From Coniella vitis (lineage: Eukaryota > Ascomycota > Sordariomycetes > Diaporthales > Schizoparmaceae), in the NCBI GenBank assembly GCA_011317545.1, contig WUJK01000003.1:3782001-3846000 (forward strand): a stretch of DNA of 64,000 nucleotides. Reading direction: 5' to 3'. The position numbers and the translations under genes were made by a program. The notes beneath the pieces were generated by a model. That model saw nothing but the letters and a program-made list of their open reading frames with translations, was not told the origin of the DNA and did not search any database. Below are positions 55,031-64,000 of this stretch, one piece after another (position 1 is the first letter of the stretch; each line of letters begins with the position of its first letter).

Positions 55031-57552
55031 GATCTTGTACACACAACGGTCGTGTACGTTAACAACCTGTTTGCAGTGTCTTCTATCAGTCACAGGTTCT
55101 TTCGATGGCAAACGTGATACTTGGGGAGCTCCCAGCCAGACTATATCAGCAAACACGCCCTTGTGGCATTCAAAGCAGCAAGAGGCTCTGCAACTCACCC
55201 AGTTGGTGGTTCAAGAAGAGGTCCGCTCTGTTTGTTAATCCTCAAACAGGACGTCTGGCGTCTTCTAGCGTGCATAGACCATACACTGGAAAAACAATCA
55301 GGGACACACACAGCCTTACTGCATCGCCCGGACTCAACGCGGATCTCGAATCCTTTCTTCTCGAATCCTGCTGCGGAATGCGCAACAACTGGCCAAGAAG
55401 TCCACGGAAAGGAAATGGAAGAAGCACAATTGAACAATGGTGTTGCTTGTATATATCCACAAAGAACGAATGGGGGTGAGAAGGGAAGGGAAAGAAGGAA
55501 AAGCAAAGATTTTTGTCCGACGCGCGGTAAGATGGATCCTACCATCTGCTTCTTTTCCCTATTTACCTGCGCTTTCCCCTTCCCACCCTTGGAGCTGACA
55601 TTTTACCGACTTCCGACTTGCTGGCGTGCTGGCTTTCAGGCAGACAATCCTGCGGGTCAGACAACCACGTCTCGACGAGTCGTGCTTCGTGAACGCACTC
55701 TCCAGAAGTTCAAACGATCCTCACGTTTTCTTCGGACACACTCTCGGTTTCCCTTCTTGCTTCCTCCTCTTTCGTTCTCTTGTGTACCTGAATCTGCACA
55801 CAACTCTCGTCACCTACTGCATATATAGTACTGTTGGATGGATAACTGCAAGACACGGCCAGGCTGCCCCATATGCCCACTTTATCCTTCCAGATATGCT
55901 TGTTGGTGCGAGCCAGGGATGGAAGAGTGGACCTCCCCCCTCCACCCAGCCCATTTCGCTTCCTACTTCTTGCATCATTGAGCAGTGCCTAGTGACCAGC
56001 AATCACCCACTCGAGCACTCACTCTACCACTTTGCCAACTCGATCGGTTTTTTTTCCCCTTCGATTTTCATGCATTGTTGGTCTCGGGTAGCCGCGAGAA
56101 TCAGCAATCCTCGGCTCTTCTTTACCCTCTGTCCCTTTGCCCTTACCGTATCTCTCCATGCCCTTCAAGAAAGAAAAAAAACATGTTCATAGTACCACCA
56201 AGTCCCCTTGGCCACAGTTGGGTCACATAATTACTTGCTATGGGCTATACAAACCCTCTCTTGGCTTTTTCAACCCTCCACAAAGAATCCCAGGCATGCT
56301 TGCTATTGCATGACGTTGGATCTTCAAGATTCATCCATCTTTTTCTTATCAAGTAAGTGGATGCTGCCCCCCTCCCTCCAGCCCATCGAGTCGGAAGAAA
56401 AGAAAAGAAAAAGAAAAAAGAAAAAAAAAGAAAAGAAAAAGAAAAGATAAGAAAAGGCGAGTGGAACTTCTAAAATTTATCTCCGAAGCCAAGCTTTCGC
56501 ATACATAGTACATCGTGTTCCCTTGGCACCCTGGCAATTCTATAGTAGGTCCCACACATATGTTGTACTATAATCTATTAGTATTCCTTCTGCTTCCTCC
56601 TCTTTTCTCTAGCAGCAGCAGCAGCAGCATTCTTCATAAACATCACTAGCCAACCTAACCTAACCTCTCTCTGCCTTGCAAACAGATGGTCCATTCCTCT
56701 TAAAGTGGTAGCGCTCCCAGAGAGAAAGAGAGAGAGAGAGATATATATATATATATAATTATACATTACCCAAGTACTTTGTTACAGTAATCACCCAGGT
56801 AGGTAAGGTGTATTACACCAACATCCTATAATCACTTATCTAGACATGAGGTATACAACCACGTTATGTTATATTTATCATGAATCCATATATTAAATCA
56901 AAATTCAGTGAAAAGCAGATGGAGAATGAGAGCATAAGAGGTTCGACTATTATATAGAATACCCCCAAATACATTCATATTCCTCCCCTTATTCCCCTTC
57001 CTCATCCCCTGCTTCTTCTTCTTCTTCTTCTTCTTCTTCTTCTTCTTCTTCTCCTTCTTGCCAAAATACAGTCAGCACTAGAGACGCCAGAAAAAGAAGA
57101 AGGAAAGGCCCAGATACTCCTTCTGTGCTTTGGCGTATGCAATCCATTTTTCTCTTGCATAATCCTGTACGTAGGATTCAAAAGTAATTGTCATGCTCTT
57201 GTTTCCAATGTCTGAGGTGAACAAGAGGTCTATGCCTGAGCATTCTACCAATAGACCATCTAGTCAAATTTACACAAACACAACTTCACATTAACAGCCA
57301 CGAGTAGTAGCTACTAATCACACCAACACATGGAATCTCTAATTCTTTTTCTTTCTTTTTTGTTCTTGTCTATCTCCTCGTTGATTATACACAGCTATCA
57401 AACCAGGACTGAACTCATCAGTCAATCCGTAAAGACACGCTCTCTATTATGACAATTAGAACCTTTTTGAAGCCGTATAATGCACTTCAGGCAGTAGCTG
57501 TTGTACCATGTTCCAGGCCTCTTTACCAGGTCATGCGTAGTTGAAAAACCCA
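55031..57552. other. Intergenic, GT90 upstream region
   Basis: 2.5 kb between the GT90 start (-) and the 3' end of the next minus-strand gene. Includes a purine-rich AAAAG tract near 56391-56455, a (GA)n(TA)n run near 56729-56757, a (TTC)n run and a TACATAGTA at 56502. The longest frame here, plus strand 55121-55828, is not convincing. From 56400 the DNA is AT-rich. Confidence 0.5.
57011..57056. repeat. (TTC)n microsatellite
   Basis: About 14 TTC triplets in non-coding DNA, 500 bp beyond the 3' end of the neighbouring gene. Confidence 0.9.
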
Positions 57553-60500
57553 CTAGGCTCTTCGAACCTTGTTCCAAAACTTCTTCATCTTCATTACGCC
57601 CTTGTCTGCTGCTACACCACCTTGACCACCATTACTACAAGCATGGGCTCCTTCGGCGTCCCAGGGACCAGCGTCTGCCGTTGTGCCAGCAGCAGCACTG
57701 GGAACACCACCGCTACTAGTAGTGATCAAACGCTCCCTAGTGTGATTGTCGTGCTTGCCCTCAGCCCAGCACATGGTCGTGAAACCTGTCGCCATGGCCA
57801 CGTCGTTGGGACTCAATTGTACCGATCGCGATCGCCGGCCGTGGTAAAGCGGTGACTGGGGAGATATGGGCGTCTGCGCCTGCATCTGCGTCTGCCATCC
57901 GTAAATAAGCTCTTCGTCGGCCCGCAATTCAGGTCGTGTGAGCGTCATTTTGAGCGTCATTTCCCGCGATGTGTTCCTGTTAGGAAAGTGCGAGTAGCTC
58001 TGCGCAGCCTTGTGAGTTTTGACAGGTACCGGCTTTTGGTCTACTGTCTTGTTTGTTTGTTGCGGTTGCTGTTGTTGCCTTTGTGGTGGCGACTGGCTTC
58101 CTAGCTTGGGCCCCATTGCCGTTCGTGATGGAGCGGGGTGGCCTGGCGGGGGTGCCAGGCCGGCAAGTTGAGGCGTTCGTGGGGATTCTGGATCTGACGC
58201 GCTGCTAGCATCGTCGCCGTCTTCTCCTTCTTCTCCTCCTCCTTCTTCTTCGCTGAGCTGGGCATCCTCGTCGCCGTCCATAACAAGAAAAGAGCGGACA
58301 TTCTCGTTCGAGGCGGACCGAAGCCTCAGCCGGGACGGACGCCTCCGTGGTTTCACTGGTTGCTGCGCAACAGCGGACGAGTCCGTGGCTTCGAAGCCGA
58401 ACTGGATGGCCTCATCAAACTTGCCTGGCGAGGCTAGGTATGCACGTAATTTTTTGCGCGCTTCCGGGTCTTGGTAATACGTGGCGCAAGGGTCTATGAT
58501 GGATGGGCGGTCGGAAAGGGATGATTTGGCCGGACTCATGGCAGAGAGCGAGAGACTGAGGCGGCGCTGGAGGCTGCTGCCATTGTTGTGCAATCTATTT
58601 CGATCGACTGGATGGCTTTGGAGCGGCATAGGCCGCCAGTCTCGAATAGTTGAGGGAGGGCGACCAAAGGGAAGCTTGTTGGCCGACATGCGGCGGCGGT
58701 AACTGGGCTGTTTGGCCTTGTCCGTCAAGGGTACATCATTGCGCAGGTTTGCATGATAGTCATCGAGGAAAAGCCCCAGGTCCAAGCTCTCTTCCTCATC
58801 CAGCCAGCGGAAACTGTCGTAGAGGCTCTTTTGGATCGACTCATTATTGCTAAACTCGTGTTTAGCCATTGCGCTCGTCATGGAATCTAGGCTGCCCCTC
58901 CGGGAAGATACTACGGGCACCGAGGGCTCAAAGTCGCGTAGAGTGTCGTTGCTGAGGCCTTGCCAGAAGGCTTCGCTGGCTGCGTCCAAGATGACGCTGG
59001 GTCGGAGGTGTTTGACCAGATTGACCTGCTGTTCTCTCGTCAAGTCCGCCTTGCTGACCTTGTGTGGATGGTCCACGAACCAAGAACCGCTAGACGCAGC
59101 CGTGAAAACCGAATCCCGGTGCTTGCGGTTCCGTGGAACGGTCGACAAACTTTCTGGCGAGCTCAGGGCTTGTCGGTGCTTTCGCCGTCGCAAAGTGACG
59201 GATGTCAGGTCGTAGTGATCGTAAATGCGGTCGACCTCGTCCGATATGACTGCCAGACGCTGGCGCTCAGTAGCCGAGAAATACTGTGCAGGGCAGAGGA
59301 TGGGTTGTCAGTGACTACTGTCTTCTGTGCGTGTATTCGGGTTTTGCTATTGTTTCTGGAAAAAGATGGCCCAGATGAGGAGATGAGGATATGCGGTGCG
59401 ACCAGGAAAAAGAAAAGGAAAACCAGCGACATAGGAAGCACGCGGGGGACAAGGTTGATGCCGATCGAGCACGATCGTCCAAAAAGAAAGACGGCAAGTC
59501 AAAACGTTGATAGAGCCAGTGCGGGCAGCCAGTCAAGATGCGTCGCTTGCGCATTGAAGTGTGCGTTACATGCAGGAACACAAGCGGATAGCAAGTGCGC
59601 TTTCCTGGTGGGTACTGTGGTGAGACTGCGCGCGCATAGCAACAGGCACTGGAGACTACTGGCCGTTGCTCATTGCTTCCTGCCAGATGTGCGCACGTCC
59701 TTGCTGCCCACTTGCTCCATAGCGTCGCGACAATTGTGAAAAAGAGCAAGCGCAATCCGTATGTTTTGCATGGCTGGGCTGGGCCGGGCCAGGATGCACT
59801 GCACCCTGCACATAAGCTCATCACCGCACACGCCTTGGCTTGCTTTGACGTAGCCACTCAGCACGCAGAGTCGTAGAACAAGCTGGCGAACGAGAAGCGA
59901 GAGCATATACATGGTCTCTGTGTCTCAGCGCTTCCGTCCTTGCATGTGAATCATCGGCCGACGCACCCGACTTGGGCTGCCATTCGCCGCTGGATAAAAG
60001 GACGCGTTACGGCTCACCATTTACTACTGGCTGCCAGTGCTCAAGATTGGTGTGACGTCTGGCTGCATGAGAACAGCATGGGTAACGATCGATAGTTCGT
60101 CTGCGTCCAGCACAGGGGTGCAATGTTTTGGGTGATGGCCGAAACACAAAAAAAGATCTAAGCGCAGAATTGACAGAATGGAAACGCAGACCAGGCCAAT
60201 ATAAACGTCGCGTGATGCGCAGAGGTCGAAGGGGCGCGCACGAGTTGTTTATTGTCGGATCCAGACTGTTGGGATGAACAGCTACGGCAGAGTAACCGAC
60301 ATGCTGATGGTACTGTCCCGTGTATTCCTTGAAGATCGACGCAAAGATTCATTTTGGCTTTCGCGTCCTCTCGCCAGCACCAATCGTATTGGCATGATGT
60401 CGGCGGGGGTTCCTTTGGCCGTCTCGGAAAGTCGCTCACCACAAGCCCCTTCCCTACATCGTCGCCAAGGCGTGTCCGCTTCTCTCGCGCTGAGGAGAGA

Positions 60501-61896
60501 TAGCACGGAGCCGGAAGACGCAGTGCGCCTCACGGTGATGTGCGGACCCTCAGGGGACGCGGTGCAAACGAATCAAAGCGCTCCAACCAACACGATAGCT
60601 GTCGACAGACACTCCCACTATCGTCGACCCATTCCGTGCTCCCAATGGGTTTTAGTCTGGGTGGCCCCCAATTTCGTGTGTTCGAGTCGCCAAGACCCAC
60701 CCCTCGAGGTAGGTGCACCTGTGCCGGATTGCTGGGACCCCCTAATAGAAAATACAAAGTTTTGGTTGACTCGGCCGTCCGTGGCTAAGAGGCTGATCCT
60801 TGGCCGTGACGGACTCAAACGCCGGCCTCCCAACCACCTATGCATCGGCCTGGGTCTGCCCTGCCATTGTTGATCTGATGGCTCGCTGCCTCAAAGTCTG
60901 TTTGCGATGGCAGCCAGACGGGCCATGTCGCTTTGACATTTGCAGGGAGTGCGAGCCTTGTTCATGAGGCGCTCAGAATGGCCGCTGCTGGGCAGAAACT
61001 GCGGTAAGACATATTGACAGCCTGCTGGTCGCACAACCAGACTGCGCATAAAACTTTGTATGGCGGAGGTGGCCCGATGCTGCTTCAAGCACTTGCTTCA
61101 AGGCTATCACTCGCTGACATAAGCGCCGTTCCGCCGTGCGGTAGCGAAACAGACGTCTTCAGAAGAAAAAGAGAAAACAGCCGCAGCAAGACAATATGGT
61201 TGAACTTGGGCACATTCAAAACCCTCAAAGGAGAATGTGAAGATCAAGAGAGCAACAAAATTAATGCGACAAGGGATGTGCGGGAGCGAATTGCAAAACA
61301 CAGGCACTGAGGCAAGGCCACTGGCGGCACACAACTCGTCAAGGTGGTAAGACTCCCCACCACTCAATCAGAAACAAGCCAGCTTCAGAATGGAACCAGG
61401 AGATAAGACTGTCAGGCTGTCAAGTCAAGCATACCTTTCGTTGAATTGCAAGGGGCAAGGCCTCGTATTCTTCTTTCGTGATGGAATGAGGAGAAGCCTG
61501 GCTTTTTTCGTCGCATGTCGAGTCATTGACGTCCCTGGAGCCATCTGGAGCTCTGCTACCCGGCCTTGCTGGAAATGTGGACGGTGTCATTCGTCCCAAA
61601 TGGTTGCTGATGCTGTCGACATGACTGATATCATGGAGCGACCTCTTCTCCGAGACGAACCAGTCAGCATCAGGGTCACCGGCTCTGGCACCCGCCGTGT
61701 CTGTGCCCTTTTTGCTCCAGAAATGCAGAGGACTGGTGCTTCTCGAAGGGCTGGCCCTGGAAGCTGATCCTGGTCGCCATGTTACATTCTTCATGCCGTC
61801 GTACTCGTCTTCTGATGGAGAGGGCAAAGAGGGCGGCAGGAGACTGGTTGTACTGAGCGAATTGTCGGCACCAAACGCAGTGTGCGGAAGAACCAT
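57553..61896 (-). CDS. Conserved fungal protein of unknown function with a 2.15-kb intron
   Basis: Two exons, 61435-61896 and 57553-59283, join in frame to 730 residues. The donor is AAAG|GTATGC and the acceptor CTGCACAG|TATTTC. The junction reads EEYEALPLAIQRK then YFSATERQRLAVISDEVDRIYDHYDL, a continuous conserved block that I recall from filamentous ascomycete proteins sometimes labelled mucin-like. The rest is Ser/Arg/Pro-rich and probably disordered, with islands HLRPSVILDAASEAFWQGL, SIQKSLYDSFRWLDEEESLDLGLFLDDYHANLR, and YYQDPEARKKLRAYLASPGKFDEAIQFGF. The C-terminus has a methionine-rich stretch and ends MKKFWNKVRRA. There is no signal peptide or membrane segment, so the mucin label is poor. 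Function is unknown. The exon join is inferred; if it is wrong, the second exon would start from an internal methionine. Confidence 0.72.
59284..61434 (-). other. 2,151-bp intron of the unknown-function gene
   Basis: Exceptionally long for a filamentous fungus. It has normal GT and AG ends. Open frames inside it, such as plus strand 60274-60873, show no domain. No terminal inverted repeats, target-site duplication or transposase remnant was recognised. Confidence 0.6.
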
Positions 61897-64000
61897 AGCT
61901 TTGAACTAGGTGGCGACCGAATCACTTGTTGTGAACTGCTTTGCACCTTTGCTCTGATCCCCCGGGAGCGATCTGTAAGCCGCGCCGCAGCCTTACTCGG
62001 TACGAGGCTGAGGACCGAAAAGGATATTGCGTGTTCTCGATATTACGGCGGATGGATGCTCTTCTTGCGTGTATGGTCTCAAGATTTGGTGGTCACGGCT
62101 ATGGTCGACTCTTTGGTTTGATTGATCCCGTCTCCTATCGTCTCGGATATTGACCTTATGGGGGCTCGTCAATGCTGATGCTGATGATGACTAGTCTTGC
62201 ATTCGAATATGCTGTGATGTTGCCGTTCTGGGAGTTGCACGTTTCGTTTCGCGTGTTCCTCTGTTTTGCTCTGCAAGGAAAGAAATGTCTTTAGGTGTCA
62301 GAAAGAGTCCGGGGTCCGTGTAGTCGCCGAAAAAGGAGTGATGTTTATTTTGCGCAGACCAGATGCGTTCACAGATTGGAAAGAATAAAATGAAGTGTGA
62401 CTTTGGGCCGGTTCGCTTGAGGCAGGAAGGGAACGAAGCAGAGGAGACGGCGGGGCCGGATCAGGACATTGTAGATCTGGATCTCAGGTCTTTTTTGATT
62501 CACCGCCCAGGAAGGCGATCTCGTCGAGACAGACGGGACGTCGTCCATGTCGGGATTTTGGTCGGGTTGTGACGTGGTACCTGCTTGTTTACCAGACCCA
62601 GCCTGGTCGATAAAGTAGCCCGCCGAGCGCCTCCTCCTTCTGCTCAGTGTCTGGCCAGCCACGCTTGATCTCCCTGTGGACTACAAGCCAGAGTCCTTGT
62701 GCCTGTTACTGAAACCGGGAATCGGTCATTGCAGGGGTCCTCTGCAGGGCTTGCGATGCTTCCTGATGAGGTTGCATTCGCCATGTCAGGCGTGGGTCGT
62801 CTGGTGGGGCGCTCGCAGTCGGCGGAGAGCGGACGGGGGGGAGGGAAGCTGCAGGGAACAATTCTGCGAGGCTGTGATGGGAGGAGGGTCTGCTTGGTGG
62901 CCTTAGTGCTTCGCTCTGTGCGTCTCTCCATGCAGCAGGAATGGGGGGGCAGAGAGACTCCTCGGAAAGGGGCTAGCTGACTGGTTGGCTGGTGATTCGG
63001 TTGGTTTGGTCGTGCGGGCGGTTTTTGTCGCCTGTCACTAGGCCCAAAATCGTCCTTGTCGACGATTATGTACATACGTGGTGCCCGCTGAGTGGGACTT
63101 TGCCCCAAGATCTCGACGCGAATTGGTCAACTGCTGCTCAGAAGGGCTGTAGAATCATTCCTTCAAGCCAGCAGCTCCGCTGCCATTGTCGCCGACCATG
63201 GTTAGACCAAGCAGTGGGAGGTTGAGCCGATGAAGTTGGGGATTGGCGCCCCTGGCGACTCGCTGGAGTTCTGCTGAAGACCTGGACCCTGTCAAGACGG
63301 GATGCCTGGGAGAATATCCGCACAAGCAGAGGAATCCTTTCCACGGACGACCTGATCGGCACTGCTTGGCCTAATGGTCGGGTGGCTCCTATTCAACCAC
63401 AGCAAGGGCGGAGAGAGCTTACCGTTACCTCGAGGATTCTAAAGTGCAAATTGCCTCGTAGCGCATGGCCGCAGTCCCGTCAGTTGTCCTCGCTTCCCCT
63501 GCTGCTCGAGAAACGAATACACGTGGTAGCCAAGGCTTGTTTAAGACGAGATTTGCTCTTTTGATGGGCAATACGAATAGCCAACCCTTCTGGAGCTTCT
63601 AGCGGATTGTTCCATATGGTATGGTATTCTGGCCGGCCGTATTCCACGCAGTCGGACTTGGCTGCCAACGGTCGGTACCCGCCACGCAGCCCAATCACCG
63701 CCTTGGGCGCACTCATTTGCAAGCATTATTATGTACTCAAGTTGTGCTCGGTGGCGTGGTCGAGTCTTCACAGCCTCGTCGGCGGAGTCGGTCTGTGCAC
63801 TGGGGATTGTGCCGGCTGTTTTCACAAGTTGAATTATGTATGAGCCGGCTGCCATTCTTTCTCCGCCGTCATCTCGCAACAATAGTCCAACACAGCATGA
63901 GGGTCATGTGTCTGGGTTGCACTGTCCGGCACTTGGATGCACAGAAGCAATGCAATGGTCGCCTTCTAGTGCCGTTCTAGAGGACCGAGGTCAATGCGAG
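61897..64000. other. Upstream region at the right edge, no supported gene
   Basis: Contains the promoter and leader of the preceding minus-strand gene. Frames such as 62644-63108 (minus) are rich in Pro, Arg and Ser, change frame often and show no motif. A gene may begin beyond the window edge. Confidence 0.45.

Noticed and set aside
55121..55828. 235-codon plus-strand frame upstream of GT90
   Set aside because: Mixed low-complexity sequence with no domain; overlaps the likely GT90 promoter and leader.
60676..60700. GTTCGAGTC word resembling a tRNA B-box
   Set aside because: The flanking bases do not form a T stem and no acceptor stem could be placed.
60760..60840. Possible tRNA-like sequence with complementary ends (GGTTG/CAACC)
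   Set aside because: The T-loop GTTCRA consensus and paired D and T stems could not be found on either strand.
60274..60873. 199-codon plus-strand frame inside the large intron
   Set aside because: Composition and residue pattern look random, with no domain; insufficient for a nested gene.
62644..63108. 154-codon minus-strand frame near the right edge
   Set aside because: Pro/Arg/Ser-rich with no motif; better explained as the leader region of the neighbouring gene.

Overview
The window is nuclear DNA of a filamentous ascomycete. The genes carry short spliceosomal introns, mostly 60-130 bp, with GTAAGT/GTATGT-type donors and (C/T)AG acceptors. Intergenic spacers are long, and the gene content (Zn2Cys6 regulator, GT90 and GT31 glycosyltransferases, small secreted protein, dispersed 5S rRNA gene) is that of a Sordariomycete, probably Hypocreales. 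The order is an inference from protein flavour and the 5S sequence, not a measured assignment. There are no operons, and no CRISPR array, rRNA operon or intact transposon was seen.

Layout. 1.3-5.4 kb: CK2 regulatory subunit (-) divergent from an F-box protein (+). 5.4-11.6 kb: gene-poor DNA rich in a short motif, TACTATGTA. 11.6-14.6 kb: a doubtful small gene and a secreted SGNH/GDSL hydrolase (+). 16.6-23.4 kb: ERB1 (-), a Zn2Cys6 transcription factor (+) and the ER cargo receptor ERV29 (-). 25.8-29.9 kb: a small secreted protein (-), a 5S rRNA gene (+) and an FMN-dependent reductase (-). 29.9-35.1 kb: a second gene-poor stretch, pyrimidine-rich on the minus strand, with a 16-bp minisatellite. 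35.1-37.6 kb: an N-terminally truncated acyl-CoA dehydrogenase (-) divergent from a mitochondrial-type hot-dog acyl-CoA hydratase (+). 38.8-43.4 kb: a type II membrane GT31-like glycosyltransferase (+) and the oxysterol-binding protein KES1/OSH4 (+). 44.5-50.3 kb: class II fructose-bisphosphate aldolase (-) divergent from succinate dehydrogenase flavoprotein SDH1 (+). 51.1-55.0 kb: a large multi-exon GT90 glycosyltransferase (-). 57.6-61.9 kb: a conserved fungal protein of unknown function (-) whose two exons are separated by a 2.15-kb intron.

Most genes are housekeeping (ribosome biogenesis, CK2 signalling, secretion, lipid exchange, glycolysis, TCA cycle) and do not form one pathway. The only pair suggesting shared metabolism is the acyl-CoA dehydrogenase remnant beside the acyl-CoA hydratase. 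I did not find a convincing new multi-gene system. The most unusual signals are the strongly over-represented TACTATGTA motif, confined to intergenic DNA; the 2.15-kb intron; the truncated dehydrogenase; and the gene-poor block at 30-35 kb. Gene models were built by hand from reading frames, splice sites and remembered family motifs; no database search was possible.
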